Positions 21,667 through 30,268 of a stretch of 64,000 nucleotides of DNA are shown piece after piece. The position numbers and the translations under genes were made by a program. The stretch's first letter is position 1, and each line of letters opens with the position of its first letter. Location of the stretch: the NCBI RefSeq assembly GCF_002288265.1, contig NZ_CP016778.1:682001-746000 (forward strand), read 5' to 3'. The notes under the pieces are model-generated. The model did not search any database, was not told the origin of the DNA, and saw nothing but the letters and a program-made list of their open reading frames with translations. Origin of the DNA: Candidatus Planktophila versatilis (GTDB lineage Bacteria > Actinomycetota > Actinomycetes > Nanopelagicales > Nanopelagicaceae).

Positions 21667-22837
21667 TGCTGCGACCTAGCAATCTATTCCAGGCACGATT
21701 ATCGGAAGCAAGCGTTACTCCCCTTCCACCCACCATCGCCATTTCATACACATCGTAAATTCTCTCAGCAACAACGTCCCAGTCAAAACACTGGGCGTAG
21801 TCATGCCCTCTCTTTGCTATCGCACTTCGATGCGCCGGATCTTGCAGTAAAGCAATCGCCTTATCGGCCAAGTCGTGTGCATTTTCGGATTCAAAGAGAG
21901 TTCCATATTCTCCGCCGCCCAGCAGGGAATCAAATGCCGGGATATCACTTGCTAGAACAGCGGCTCCAGCAGCAAGTGCTTCGGCCAAGATGATTCCAAA
22001 GGATTCTCCCCCAGTATTGGGTGCAACGTAGATTCCAACAGATGCCATGAAGTTCGCTTTATCCGATTCGGTAATAGTTCCAAGGAAGGTGAATCTATTT
22101 CGCAGATGAGGTTCCAGTTTTTCCAGGAAACTCTCTGGATCTCCTGGTCCTGCAATCAGAATTCGAATATCTGGAATTTGAGTCAAAATCTGTGGCAACG
22201 CCTCAATCAGAACCGAGAGGCCCTTTCGATACTCTTCAAAGCGTCCAATAAATCCGATGGTATCTCCCGACCAACGCGGATCCACTGTTGCATCTGCAAA
22301 CCGAGCGGCATAGATGCCATTGGGAACAACCATGGCATCGGTATCAAGATGTATCCGTAACGTTTCACGCGCAGCCTCACTCACCGCAATACGTGCATTG
22401 AGTTTTTCAATTACCGGCTCCACAAAAGGCGTAATTGCAAAGGCAATCTTCTTTCGAGCAGAAGCGGCATGAAATGTTCCCACCATCGGTCCTTCTGCCG
22501 CCCAACAAGCAAGAAGTGAAATCGATGGAATCGCAGGCTCATGAAGGTGTAAGACATCGAAGTTTCCATCTGCAATCCAGCTCTTGACTCGACCAAATGC
22601 AACGGGACCAAAGAGCAGACGTGCCACTGCTCCGTTATAGGCAATCGAAATGGGGCGCCCGGCACTTGTGACATAGCTAGGCAGATTCTCATCACTTGAT
22701 GATGGTGCTAATACTGAAACAGTGTGGCCTTGTGCGATGAGATATTCGGCTAGGTCACCGATATGACTCTTGACTCCCCCGGGTGTATCCCACCCATAGG
22801 GACAGACAATGCCAATGCGCTTCTTACTCAAGGGCAT
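21659..22837 (-). CDS. pimA: Phosphatidyl-myo-inositol alpha-mannosyltransferase PimA
   Basis: Transfers the first mannose from GDP-mannose to phosphatidylinositol on the inner membrane face. A GT4/GT-B enzyme of 392 residues: N-terminal PYGWDTPGGVKSHIG, HLHEPAIPS, a linker GRFEEYRKGLSVLIEA, and the nucleotide-sugar site NTGGESFGIILAEALAAG. Identification is supported by the preceding acyltransferase and phosphatidylinositol-phosphate synthase genes. The TAATG junction with the upstream gene indicates coupling. Confidence 0.93.
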   Translation of the reverse strand: MPLSKKRIGIVCPYGWDTPGGVKSHIGDLAEYLIAQGHTVSVLAPSSSDENLPSYVTSAGRPISIAYNGAVARLLFGPVAFGRVKSWIADGNFDVLHLHEPAIPSISLLACWAAEGPMVGTFHAASARKKIAFAITPFVEPVIEKLNARIAVSEAARETLRIHLDTDAMVVPNGIYAARFADATVDPRWSGDTIGFIGRFEEYRKGLSVLIEALPQILTQIPDIRILIAGPGDPESFLEKLEPHLRNRFTFLGTITESDKANFMASVGIYVAPNTGGESFGIILAEALAAGAAVLASDIPAFDSLLGGGEYGTLFESENAHDLADKAIALLQDPAHRSAIAKRGHDYAQCFDWDVVAERIYDVYEMAMVGGRGVTLASDNRAWNRLLGRSNE

Positions 22838-23721
22838 TAGCTGTTCTCCTTAAAATCTCCATCAGTCCAGATCCGTTGCAGCATATGCCAATCTTGCGGG
22901 TGCGCAGCAATTCCTTTTTCAAAGAGGCTCGCCATCCGTTGGGTCATCTGCGCCACACGTTCAGACTCACTTCCATCTTCGGACACATCTACCGATGTAA
23001 ATTCAATATGGATTCCGTTTTGCATATATGAAACGTGCGCAACCACAAGCGGTATTCCCGTCTTGATCGCAAGTAGCGCCGGACCTGCCGGCATCCGTGC
23101 CGGAAAGCCAAAGAAGTTCACGTCGATACCTGAAGCCGAGAGATCTCGATCTGCCACAAGTGCGATCAAGCGTTTCTCAAGGGCGCGTTTGATTAGGGTT
23201 GCAAAAGAACGCGAATCGATGGCGAGCACTTCAAAACCCATAGCTTGGCGATAGCGCAGGAACCTTTGAAAGAGCGCCTCTGGTTTTAGTCTTTCGGCAA
23301 CAGTGACGAGCGGAATTCCAAGAGAGCAGAAATAAGCACCAGCATGATCCCAATTACCCGAATGAGGAAGCACGATGACCACTCCTCGGCCCTCGCGCAT
23401 GGGATCAAGGAGTAACTCACCTCGTGTGAGTGTGACCGACTCTTGTATTTGGGACGCTGACCAATCTTGAATTCGGAATGTGTCACACCAATAGCGAAGG
23501 TAGGAACTCATCGCTTGCCGTAGCAGCGCATCCATATCTGCTTCACTCAAGCCTGGTTTGATGCGACTTAAATTACTGCGAAGTCGCGCCACACCTTTTC
23601 CATCCCTTTTCACAAGATAGTTCGCGAGTTTTTCAAATAAGCCGTAAGCCCACTTATGAGGAAGAACTCGAACGATTCTCCATCCAGCAAAATATGCCAG
23701 CGCTGCCAACTTATCTATCAC
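22837..23721 (-). CDS. patA: Phosphatidylinositol mannoside acyltransferase (PatA-like)
   Basis: A 294-residue member of the LpxL/HtrB lysophospholipid acyltransferase family. The catalytic HxxxxD motif is LPHSGNWDHAG (His120, Asp125). In mycobacteria the enzyme at this locus acylates the mannose of PIM1. Hydrophobic segments near residues 5-25 suggest peripheral membrane attachment. It overlaps pgsA by four bases upstream and pimA by one base downstream. Confidence 0.9.
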   Translation of the reverse strand: MIDKLAALAYFAGWRIVRVLPHKWAYGLFEKLANYLVKRDGKGVARLRSNLSRIKPGLSEADMDALLRQAMSSYLRYWCDTFRIQDWSASQIQESVTLTRGELLLDPMREGRGVVIVLPHSGNWDHAGAYFCSLGIPLVTVAERLKPEALFQRFLRYRQAMGFEVLAIDSRSFATLIKRALEKRLIALVADRDLSASGIDVNFFGFPARMPAGPALLAIKTGIPLVVAHVSYMQNGIHIEFTSVDVSEDGSESERVAQMTQRMASLFEKGIAAHPQDWHMLQRIWTDGDFKENS

Positions 23722-24320
23722 GAATCTGCAAGACCTTTACGGACCACCTGTAGGCGTTGAAATACCGTTACCAATCCCAATACCGCCAAGGTCCAGATTC
23801 CGATTGCCAGAATGTATGGAACACCTAACCCATGAAAACCAGCAGCGACCAGAATAATGACGAGTCGTTCGGTGCGCTCTGTGATTCCAACGCTGCAGGC
23901 AATATTGAAACTCTCTGCTTTCGCGCGAATGTAAGGGATGAGAACTCCAGTTACCAAGGCAACAACTGCCGGATACGCCAGCAAATCTTCTTCACGAATC
24001 AGTGGCAGTGCAAGACTGATCACTATTGCGCTATCGGTCACACGATCAATTGTTGAATCTAGGAACCCACCCCAAGATGTTGCACCTTCATCTGAAATTC
24101 GAGCCATCGCGCCATCAAAGAGATCACTTAAGGCGAAGACTGTAATCACGAGCGTTCCAACAAAATATTCTTCTTTGCTGTAGAAATATGCAGCCGAAAT
24201 GATGAGACCTAGCGCACCTAAAATTGTTACTGAATTCGGTGTTAGGCCAACACGCAGGACGGCTCTGGCCAACGGATTGATTAATCTGGTGACCGCAGGT
24301 TTCAGTGCACTACTTATCAT
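23718..24320 (-). CDS. pgsA: CDP-alcohol phosphatidyltransferase, probable phosphatidylinositol phosphate synthase
   Basis: Joins CDP-diacylglycerol to inositol phosphate, the committed step to phosphatidylinositol in actinobacteria. The signature DG-x2-AR-x8-G-x3-D-x3-D is visible as DLFDGAMARISDEG followed by GGFLDSTIDR. About six transmembrane helices. The start could be ATG at 24329, with GAGG upstream, or ATG at 24320, with TACGAT 7 bases upstream that would suit a leaderless message; I use 24320 (200 residues). The gene is separated from HIT by the opposed EF-G-like gene and so needs its own promoter. Confidence 0.9.
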   Translation of the reverse strand: MISSALKPAVTRLINPLARAVLRVGLTPNSVTILGALGLIISAAYFYSKEEYFVGTLVITVFALSDLFDGAMARISDEGATSWGGFLDSTIDRVTDSAIVISLALPLIREEDLLAYPAVVALVTGVLIPYIRAKAESFNIACSVGITERTERLVIILVAAGFHGLGVPYILAIGIWTLAVLGLVTVFQRLQVVRKGLADS

Positions 24321-24327
24321 CAGGACC

Positions 24328-24333
24328 ATCGTA
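24328..24333 (-). promoter_or_regulatory. -10-like hexamer for pgsA
   Basis: TACGAT on the minus strand, 7 bases before ATG at 24320. It shares this 15-base divergent gap with the opposing TAGGCT hexamer. No clear -35 was seen. Confidence 0.35.
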
Positions 24334-24337
24334 GGCT
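24332..24337 (+). promoter_or_regulatory. -10-like hexamer for the EF-G-like gene
   Basis: TAGGCT on the plus strand, 7 bases before ATG at 24345, consistent with leaderless transcription. No clear -35 was seen. Confidence 0.35.
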
Positions 24338-24344
24338 TTCCCTC

Positions 24345-24941
24345 ATGCCTTCACCTAGTTCCCAAGCGGCCCGACGAATCCACGTATACGGCCACGTGTC
24401 GGGGGCACCGCAGGCAATCGCCTCCGAATTTGGCGGCACCGTTTCTTCGGCGGCAGAGCACGAATCTGACCTTGCCATATTCGTTATTAACCCAGCAGCC
24501 GGTATCGACGCCCCAACTATTGCACTGTGGGCAGCCCTAGATGAGATACAGATTCCACGACTTGTTCTCGTCAACGGGCTAGATGGGCAGGAGTTAGATT
24601 TTGAAGATGCCGTCATGGTAGCTAACCGTGTCTTTGATCAACTGGTTACTCCTTACCTAGTTCTTCACCACGATGATGGATCACCGGCGGCACTCATTCG
24701 CCTGCATGATTTAAGCATCATCGATTACTCAACTACACCAGCATCAGTGCGCGCTTGTGATCCCGAACATGAGGAGTTGGTCAAAGAATTTAGAGAAGAG
24801 TTCTTAGAACAGATGCAAGAGATGGATGATGGCGCATTCGCTGCTGGCATCTTATTTCCGGCCATTCCAATCAATCTCACCAACGGAATCGGCCTTGATA
24901 TTGTGCACGACTACATTAAGTCATTACCAAGCAGCAGCTAG
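24345..24941 (+). CDS. EF-G2-like translational GTPase domain without a P-loop
   Basis: A 198-residue protein resembling the G domain of actinobacterial EF-G-like proteins (FusA2 type). DLAIFVINPAAGIDAPTIA and IPRLVLVNGLD align with the G3-G4 part of such domains; LHHDDGSPAALIRLHDL and the acidic C-terminal half with GILFPAIPI resemble the region that follows. The P-loop position reads GHVSGAPQ (residues 16-23) and lacks Gly-Lys-Ser/Thr; the NKxD motif is NGLD (77-80). Domains II-V are absent. GTP binding is therefore unlikely and the role is unknown. It lies antisense between HIT and pgsA and overlaps the HIT 3' end by 18 bases. Confidence 0.7.
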   Translation: MPSPSSQAARRIHVYGHVSGAPQAIASEFGGTVSSAAEHESDLAIFVINPAAGIDAPTIALWAALDEIQIPRLVLVNGLDGQELDFEDAVMVANRVFDQLVTPYLVLHHDDGSPAALIRLHDLSIIDYSTTPASVRACDPEHEELVKEFREEFLEQMQEMDDGAFAAGILFPAIPINLTNGIGLDIVHDYIKSLPSSS

Positions 24942-25448
24942 CTCATCTCGCGTAATAGTAAGTAGTTGCGGCATTACTTTCGTCTTTCCAATAATTGGCA
25001 TGAAGTTAGCATCCCCTGACCAGCGAGGAACTATATGTTGATGGATATGCGCCGCCACACCAGCTCCTGAAATCGCACCCTGATTCATTCCTAAGTTAAA
25101 TCCATCAGCTTTTGAGACCTTGCGCAAGGTATTCATGGCGTGCGCACTAATATCTGTAATCTCATGGCGCTCTGCGATGGTGAGTTCAGTGAGATCTGCG
25201 ACGTGGCGATTGGCACAGACCAAGAGGTGTCCTGGGTTATATGGATAAAGGTTCATCACAACGTATGCACTCACACCGCGATGAACAATCAGACCCTCTT
25301 CATCACTTAACGTAGGGATTCTGCAGAACGGGCACTGCACATCATTTCCATCCAGCGGGCGGTTTTCACCACGCAGGTATTCCAGACGATGTGGGGCCCA
25401 TAAGCGTTGCCAGCCATCAGGCATGCCAGCGCCATCAATATGACTCAC
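24924..25448 (-). CDS. HIT-family nucleotide phosphorylase/hydrolase (Rv2613c-like)
   Basis: A 174-residue HIT protein with CPFC near residue 40 (possible zinc ligands), NLYPYNPGHLLV, and the catalytic HIHQHIVPRW. Its position between thrS and pgsA matches Mycobacterium tuberculosis Rv2613c, reported as a diadenosine tetraphosphate phosphorylase; function by synteny is inference. It starts 2 bases after the thrS stop and converges with the EF-G-like gene. Confidence 0.88.
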   Translation of the reverse strand: MSHIDGAGMPDGWQRLWAPHRLEYLRGENRPLDGNDVQCPFCRIPTLSDEEGLIVHRGVSAYVVMNLYPYNPGHLLVCANRHVADLTELTIAERHEITDISAHAMNTLRKVSKADGFNLGMNQGAISGAGVAAHIHQHIVPRWSGDANFMPIIGKTKVMPQLLTITRDELAAAW

Positions 25449-25450
25449 TG

Positions 25451-27439
25451 CTATACCTGACGACGTTCGGCAATCGTGGCCAGAATCTCGGCGATTGCAT
25501 CGGCAATCGGAACGCCATTTTTCTGATCGCCATTGCGATATCTAAATGAGACTGCATTTGAATTCACATCTTCTTCGCCAGCGATAAGCATGTAAGGAAT
25601 CTTCTGCATTTGGGCATTACGAACCTTCTTTTGCATGCGATCATCCGAGAGATCAATATCTGCGCGAATTCCGGCAGCCTTCATATCTTTCACAACTTTC
25701 ACCAAGTGATCATTAAACGCATCCGCAACTGGAATACCCATCACTTGCACCGGTGCCAACCATGGTGGGAAAGCACCGGAATAATGTTCGGTGAGAACTC
25801 CGAAGAATCGTTCAATGGAGCCAAAGAGGGCGCGGTGAATCATCACCGGGCGTTGCTTGCTGCCATCGGCTGCGGCAAATTCAAGATCGAATCGCTGTGG
25901 CAATTGGAAATCAACTTGAATAGTGGACATCTGCCAGGTGCGACCTATCGCATCCTTTGCTTGAACCGAAATCTTTGGACCATAAAAAGCTGCTCCGCCC
26001 TCATCAAGAACTAGCTCAAGTCCCTGCTTCATCGCAGCTTCCCGCAACGCCTCGGTTGCCTCTTTCCAATCGACATCTTCTCCCACTGATTTTTCAGGAT
26101 TACGAGTTGAGAGTTCGAGATAGAAATCTGCGAGACCGTAATCGCGCAGCAGGTTGAGGACGAAGGTCAGAAGTGAATCAAGCTCACCAGCCATCTGCTC
26201 TTTAGTGCAGTAGATATGTGCATCATCTTGGGTAAAGCCGCGGGCGCGAGTGATGCCGTGTAATACACCAGATTTTTCATAACGATAGACAGTTCCGAAC
26301 TCAAAGAGTCGAAGCGGTAGTTCGCGATAAGAGCGCTGACGAGATTGAAAGATCAAATTGTGGAAGGGGCAGTTCATCGGCTTCATGTAGTACTGCTGAC
26401 CAGCACGCTTGATAGTTCCATCGGCATGGAGTTCTTCATCCATGATCATCGGTGGATACATGCCTTCGGAATACCAATCGAGGTGGCCAGATTTTTCAAA
26501 GAGCGCTGCCTTAGTTAAGTGCGGTGAGTAAACAAACTCATACTCTTCTTCTTCATGGCGCTTACGAGAGTAATCCTCCATCGCCCGGCGAATGATTCCG
26601 CCCTTAGGGTGAAAGACTGCCAAACCAGAGCCAATCTCTTCTGGAAATGAGAAGAGATCCAACTCTTGGCCAAGACGGCGATGATCGCGTTTTTCTGCCT
26701 CTGCAAGTAACTCAAGATAGGCGTTGAGTTCATCTTGCGAAGGCCAAGCAGTTCCATAAATGCGTTGCAGCATTGGGTTCTTCTCCGAACCTCGCCAGTA
26801 GGCAGCTGCGCTGCGCATTAATTTAAAGGCCGGAATATGTTTAGTCGATGGCAGGTGCGGGCCGCGGCAGAGATCAGACCAAACTGGCTGGCCATCGCGT
26901 CCTAAGTTGTCATAAATCGTTAACTGCGTTCCGCCTACTTCCACACTTGTCTCATCAGTGCCGCCACCTTTGATGCCAATAAGTTCACACTTATATGGCT
27001 CATGTGCGAGTTCTTTCAGGGCATCTGATTCAGTAGTCACTCTGCGCTTAAATCTTTGACCTTCTTTAACAATTTTGCGCATAGCCGTTTCAATCTTTTC
27101 CAGGTCATCTGGATTAAATGGGTTCTGCGGATCAAAGTCGTAATAGAAACCATCAGTAATCGGTGGACCAATTCCCAGCTTGGTATCTGCAAAGACTTGC
27201 TGCACGGCTTGCGCCATCACATGCGCGGTCGAGTGTCGGAGTACTGCAAGACCCTCTGGTGAAGAAATTGAGACCGATGTGACTACATCGCCATCGCTTA
27301 AATCTGTCCAGAGATCTTTGAGGGCGCCATTAATGGTGCAGACAACAATTTCCTTGTTCTCAGCAAATATTTGAGTGGGGCGCTGGTCACTTTCAATCGA
27401 CCGCGATTGGCCATCGACGGTGACGTTGATCAGTGACAT
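25451..27439 (-). CDS. thrS: Threonine--tRNA ligase
   Basis: Class II synthetase of 662 residues. Domains in order: TGS ([12 protein letters not shown]), an editing domain with [12 protein letters not shown], a catalytic core with the zinc Cys in [10 protein letters not shown], motif 2 [14 protein letters not shown], motif 3 [11 protein letters not shown], and a C-terminal anticodon-binding domain. ATG start, 5 bases after the pabC stop. Confidence 0.97.
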   Translation of the reverse strand: MSLINVTVDGQSRSIESDQRPTQIFAENKEIVVCTINGALKDLWTDLSDGDVVTSVSISSPEGLAVLRHSTAHVMAQAVQQVFADTKLGIGPPITDGFYYDFDPQNPFNPDDLEKIETAMRKIVKEGQRFKRRVTTESDALKELAHEPYKCELIGIKGGGTDETSVEVGGTQLTIYDNLGRDGQPVWSDLCRGPHLPSTKHIPAFKLMRSAAAYWRGSEKNPMLQRIYGTAWPSQDELNAYLELLAEAEKRDHRRLGQELDLFSFPEEIGSGLAVFHPKGGIIRRAMEDYSRKRHEEEEYEFVYSPHLTKAALFEKSGHLDWYSEGMYPPMIMDEELHADGTIKRAGQQYYMKPMNCPFHNLIFQSRQRSYRELPLRLFEFGTVYRYEKSGVLHGITRARGFTQDDAHIYCTKEQMAGELDSLLTFVLNLLRDYGLADFYLELSTRNPEKSVGEDVDWKEATEALREAAMKQGLELVLDEGGAAFYGPKISVQAKDAIGRTWQMSTIQVDFQLPQRFDLEFAAADGSKQRPVMIHRALFGSIERFFGVLTEHYSGAFPPWLAPVQVMGIPVADAFNDHLVKVVKDMKAAGIRADIDLSDDRMQKKVRNAQMQKIPYMLIAGEEDVNSNAVSFRYRNGDQKNGVPIADAIAEILATIAERRQV

Positions 27440-27444
27440 GGGCG

Positions 27445-28167
27445 TTAGCCTACCGAAACTGGTTGCAAGTGAGCGCGAATGAGGGCCTCGAGTTCACGCG
27501 ATGATTGACCTATCTCCAATTTCATATCACCAATAAAGGCGATGGGTTGAGCGATACGCAGACTCGACACCAGGAATCCTGATTGAATCTCGGGCACTTC
27601 CGAGATATGAATCGGGCGCACACTCACCCCACACTCTTCAATAGCCACTGCTCGCACAATGCCCGGCAATACCCCCGATGTAATGGGCGGTGTAACCCAC
27701 GCTCCTTCGATGCGAAACACCAGGTTAGAAACCGCTGTCTCAGTAATCTCATTCTTAGCGTTAAAAAGGATGGAGTCATCGAATCCTTCGTCCCGTGCTG
27801 ATTTAAGAATGGCAAAGCGGTGATCGTATGGAAACTTCTTGTGGATGAAGCCAAGAACTGTTTCGCTATAGAAATTGAGATTACTCGGTGATTGCAGTTC
27901 TTCATATTCATCATGGCTTAGGTGAAAGAGATTATCTGCAAAGCACAACCGCAAGCGGCCTGTTTCAAACTTCTTTGCACTTAACACCTCAGAGAGTTTC
28001 ACCCTAATGCTCTCTTCATCGGGAAGTGTGATCCCAAGCTCGAGAGCCGAATTAATGGCACGCCTCATATGTCGTGCCAGTGCAATAGGTTTACCATCAA
28101 TTGTTTTGATTGTTTCAAAGATGCCAGGTGTGCGCGGGAAGCCATAGGAGTCAAGTTCAATTGTCAT
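27445..28167 (-). CDS. pabC: Class IV aminotransferase, probable 4-amino-4-deoxychorismate lyase
   Basis: A 240-residue PLP fold-type IV enzyme: [19 protein letters not shown] at the N-terminus, [17 protein letters not shown], and [16 protein letters not shown]. Placement directly after pabB supports release of 4-aminobenzoate from aminodeoxychorismate for folate; a branched-chain aminotransferase is the alternative. ATG at 28167 has a very strong GGGGGAGG 5 bases upstream, within the pabB 3' end (11-base overlap). A longer TTG start at 28185 is less likely. Confidence 0.85.
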   Translation of the reverse strand: MTIELDSYGFPRTPGIFETIKTIDGKPIALARHMRRAINSALELGITLPDEESIRVKLSEVLSAKKFETGRLRLCFADNLFHLSHDEYEELQSPSNLNFYSETVLGFIHKKFPYDHRFAILKSARDEGFDDSILFNAKNEITETAVSNLVFRIEGAWVTPPITSGVLPGIVRAVAIEECGVSVRPIHISEVPEIQSGFLVSSLRIAQPIAFIGDMKLEIGQSSRELEALIRAHLQPVSVG

Positions 28168-29182
28168 TGAAGCCTCCCCCTGCAATACTCAATAATCGAT
28201 CTGCTTTCAACCGAGTCTCATCCCATTCGGCACTTGCGTCACTTGACCATGTAATTCCGGCACCAGTTCCAAAATGCAGCACATCCTTATTCGTTCTCCA
28301 GAAAGTTCTGATTCCGACTGCAATCTCAGCCTTATCCCCCTGCACCCATCCGATGGCCCCGCAATACGGGCCACGCAATACCTTCTCATGCGTGGCAATA
28401 ATCCGTAGCGCTGAACTCTTTGGAGCACCACTAATTGACCCAGCGGGAGCTAGCGCCGCAAAGATCTCAGCCCATGTGTTCTTCGCATTCACACTTCCTG
28501 TCACATCTGAAACCAAATGACTGAGCCCTGGATGCTTTTCAATGCGAAAGAGTTCACTGACAGTCACACTTCCTGATTCACAAATCTTGCCAAAGTCATT
28601 GCGCATTAAATCCACAATCATCAAATTCTCAGCTTTATCTTTATCCCCGAAGGACTCTTGCTCCATCCGGATTGTTCCTTTAATGGGTGAGGTTGTGATC
28701 TGCGCTCCTATGCGAGAGATGAGTCTTTCCGGAGATGCGGAAGCGATCTCGACATCAGGTAGGCGCAGGTATTGTGCATAGGGCGCTGGGTTCTTGGCGA
28801 TTAATTCCGAGAAAAGTCCTGCTAAATATTCAATCGGCTCCGCTAACTGATTGGTAAATTCATAACAGGCGTTGACCTGATAGACACCGCCGGCGGCGAT
28901 CTCTTCTCTAATCTGATTGACATAAGTGATGTATTGATTACGGTCAACAGATGAGCGCCACGGGGTTGGTAATTGGCTCCATTCTGACTCTGGGAAGTTG
29001 GAGTCTTGCACGTGCCCAAAGCGCGCAAAGGTCATTTCTCCCTCGAATGTAACAAGAACGGCCCAGAAGTTTCCATCATTGAGCACTGATGGATCGTTGC
29101 TGATTTCTTCTAATTGGGTCGCAAGTCGTCCACCCATCCAGAATTGATTTTCAAGGCCATACACCTGGCTAAGGCTACGCAC
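28157..29182 (-). CDS. pabB: Aminodeoxychorismate synthase component I
   Basis: Converts chorismate plus ammonia to aminodeoxychorismate. The 341 residues cover the chorismate-binding domain: ASASPERLIS, PIKGTIR with the PabB-type Lys that anthranilate synthase lacks, MIVDLMRNDFG, GSISGAPK, and YCGAIGW. The N-terminal half of classical PabB is short, a common compact form. The start is GTG at 29182 with TATACG 6 bases upstream. No pabA amidotransferase is nearby. Confidence 0.9.
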   Translation of the reverse strand: MRSLSQVYGLENQFWMGGRLATQLEEISNDPSVLNDGNFWAVLVTFEGEMTFARFGHVQDSNFPESEWSQLPTPWRSSVDRNQYITYVNQIREEIAAGGVYQVNACYEFTNQLAEPIEYLAGLFSELIAKNPAPYAQYLRLPDVEIASASPERLISRIGAQITTSPIKGTIRMEQESFGDKDKAENLMIVDLMRNDFGKICESGSVTVSELFRIEKHPGLSHLVSDVTGSVNAKNTWAEIFAALAPAGSISGAPKSSALRIIATHEKVLRGPYCGAIGWVQGDKAEIAVGIRTFWRTNKDVLHFGTGAGITWSSDASAEWDETRLKADRLLSIAGGGFNDN

Positions 29183-29217
29183 TTAGCGCGTATAAACAGT
29201 GCGAAATAATTGACGCT

Positions 29218-29247
29218 TTGGCACTTACCCCTGCTCTGCGCTAGATT
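29218..29247 (+). promoter_or_regulatory. Promoter for tRNA-Gly/tRNA-Cys
   Basis: -35 TTGGCA (29218-29223), an 18-base spacer, -10 TAGATT (29242-29247). Transcription would start about 10 bases before tRNA-Gly. Found by eye. Confidence 0.6.
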
Positions 29248-29263
29248 TGCCCCTGCACAAAAT

Positions 29264-29336
29264 GCGGACGTAGCGCAGCTGGTAGCGCGGAACCTTGCCA
29301 AGGTTCAGGTCGCGGGTTCGAACCCCGTCGTCCGCT
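29264..29336 (+). tRNA. tRNA-Gly (GCC)
   Basis: A 73-base cloverleaf. Acceptor GCGGACG pairs with CGTCCGC; the anticodon stem GAACC/GGTTC holds loop TTGCCAA with anticodon GCC; the T arm has TTCGAAC. The discriminator base is T and CCA is not encoded. Confidence 0.95.
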
Positions 29337-29342
29337 CGGATT

Positions 29343-29377
29343 AACCGCCGCTTAGAATTAATTTTCAGGTGGCGGTT
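29343..29377 (+). repeat. Inverted repeat between tRNA-Gly and tRNA-Cys
   Basis: AACCGCC (29343-29349) and GGCGGTT (29371-29377) enclose a 21-base A-T rich loop and are followed by TCTCT. It could be a processing stem or a partial terminator. The tRNAs may be co-transcribed. Confidence 0.4.
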
Positions 29378-29398
29378 TCTCTATAGCGTGAACAGTTT

Positions 29399-29469
29399 GG
29401 TCGGATGGCCGAGAGGCGAGGCAAGGGACTGCAAATCCCTCTACACGGGTTCAAATCCCGTTCCGACCT
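29399..29469 (+). tRNA. tRNA-Cys (GCA)
   Basis: Acceptor GGTCGGA pairs with TCCGACC; the anticodon stem AGGGA/TCCCT holds loop CTGCAAA with anticodon GCA; discriminator T, the known cysteine identity base. CCA is not encoded. The length is 71 bases. Confidence 0.95.
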
Positions 29470-29506
29470 CAAGTAAGAATAGAAACAGCACTACAACGGA
29501 GTAGAT

Positions 29507-29851
29507 ATGTCAGATTACGATTCAAGGCGACCTTGGGGTCGCTATGAGATCTTGCAGGACACTCCCACCTATAAGGTGAAATCAATCTGGGTAGAACCAG
29601 GCCATCGCCTCTCATTACAACGCCATCAAAAGCGGCAGGAGCATTGGTTCATCGTCTCTGGTGTTGCAGATGTGGTTCTGGGTGAAGAAAGCTTTAAGAA
29701 ATACCCAGGTGAGACTGTAGATGTGCAGGTTGGCCAGCTCCACCGCATTGGTAACTCAGGCACGGAAGTAATGATCTTCATTGAAGTGCAGACCGGCACC
29801 TACTTCGGTGAAGATGATATTGAGCGTATTCAGGATGATTACGCCCGATAA
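29507..29851 (+). CDS. Stand-alone cupin, type II mannose-6-phosphate isomerase-like
   Basis: A 114-residue single cupin domain. RPWGRYEIL at the start, HRLSLQRHQKRQEHW with the first metal-binding histidines and Glu, and a second motif GQLHRIGN match the C-terminal isomerase domain of bifunctional ManC enzymes. It probably interconverts mannose 6-phosphate and fructose 6-phosphate, which could feed GDP-mannose for PIM synthesis; the substrate is inferred. ATG with GGAG about 6 bases upstream. It sits between tRNA genes. Confidence 0.85.
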   Translation: MSDYDSRRPWGRYEILQDTPTYKVKSIWVEPGHRLSLQRHQKRQEHWFIVSGVADVVLGEESFKKYPGETVDVQVGQLHRIGNSGTEVMIFIEVQTGTYFGEDDIERIQDDYAR

Positions 29852-29867
29852 ATCACTCGGCTATACT
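29839..29867 (+). promoter_or_regulatory. Promoter for tRNA-Val
   Basis: -10 TATACT (29862-29867) with a 17-base spacer from a weak -35 TTACGC (29839-29844) inside the cupin 3' end. The leader before the tRNA would be about 33 bases. Confidence 0.45.
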
Positions 29868-29906
29868 TTCGCAAACAACTAAATACATACCGAAGATGTA
29901 AGACCC

Positions 29907-29978
29907 GGACGATTGGCTCAGCGGTAGAGCACCACATTGACATTGTGGGGGTCACTGGTTCGATCCCAGTATCGTCCA
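29907..29978 (+). tRNA. tRNA-Val (GAC)
   Basis: Acceptor GGACGAT pairs with ATCGTCC; anticodon stem CCACA/TGTGG with loop TTGACAT and anticodon GAC; T arm CTGGTTCGATCCCAG; discriminator A. CCA is not encoded. A degraded copy of its 3' end lies about 320 bases downstream. Confidence 0.95.
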
Positions 29979-29997
29979 CTGTTTTGAGCGTGAAATT

Positions 29998-30028
29998 CCA
30001 AGAGAGAAATTTTCTGTTCTTGGTTTTT
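29998..30028 (+). terminator. Intrinsic terminator after tRNA-Val
   Basis: Stem CCAAGA (29998-30003)/TCTTGG (30018-30023) with further AGAAA/TTTCT-type pairing inside, followed directly by TTTTT (30024-30028). Good form for factor-independent termination. Confidence 0.65.
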
Positions 30029-30052
30029 CCATTTTTGCTTACTTTTTGCTAA

Positions 30053-30214
30053 TCTCATGACAAGACAATTAGACCAGCCTATTGGCTTGAATGTGGACAT
30101 GCATGGAACGCGGATTTAACTAAGCCAAATGAAAATTGGATTGGTAAGACAGCGCTCTGCCCAGTTTGTGCGGTAGTGAGCCCGGTAAAGGAAAAGGTTG
30201 TTAACTCCCGTTAA
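30053..30214 (+). pseudogene. 5'-truncated zinc-ribbon protein remnant
   Basis: Within the otherwise gene-free 29979-30301 stretch, one frame stays open for 53 codons after a TAA at 30050 and ends at TAA 30212. It reads like real protein: YWLECGHAWNADL followed by WIGKTALCPVCAVV, a Cys-x2-His...Cys-x2-Cys arrangement like treble-clef or zinc-ribbon domains (W.C..GH.W...CP.C). No ATG, GTG or TTG occurs upstream of the zinc motif, so I treat it as the 3' remnant of a larger gene. It ends in its own terminator-like hairpin. Confidence 0.5.
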
Positions 30215-30227
30215 AAACGGCTTTCTT
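30208..30227 (+). terminator. Terminator-like hairpin at the zinc-ribbon remnant
   Basis: CCGTT (30208-30212), AAA loop, AACGG (30216-30220), then CTTTCTT. The remnant's stop codon lies in the loop. Short but plausible. Confidence 0.45.
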
Positions 30228-30268
30228 GGTCTGCACTATTCACACGCGTAAGCGAAGGTTTACGTTAC

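Noticed and set aside
29343-29377. Definite terminator between tRNA-Gly and tRNA-Cys
   Set aside because: The stem is followed by TCTCT rather than a T-run, and the loop is 21 bases; kept only as an inverted repeat.
29295-29504. Open frame of 69 codons across the tRNA-Gly/tRNA-Cys region
   Set aside because: It reads through two clear tRNA genes and has no protein-like features.
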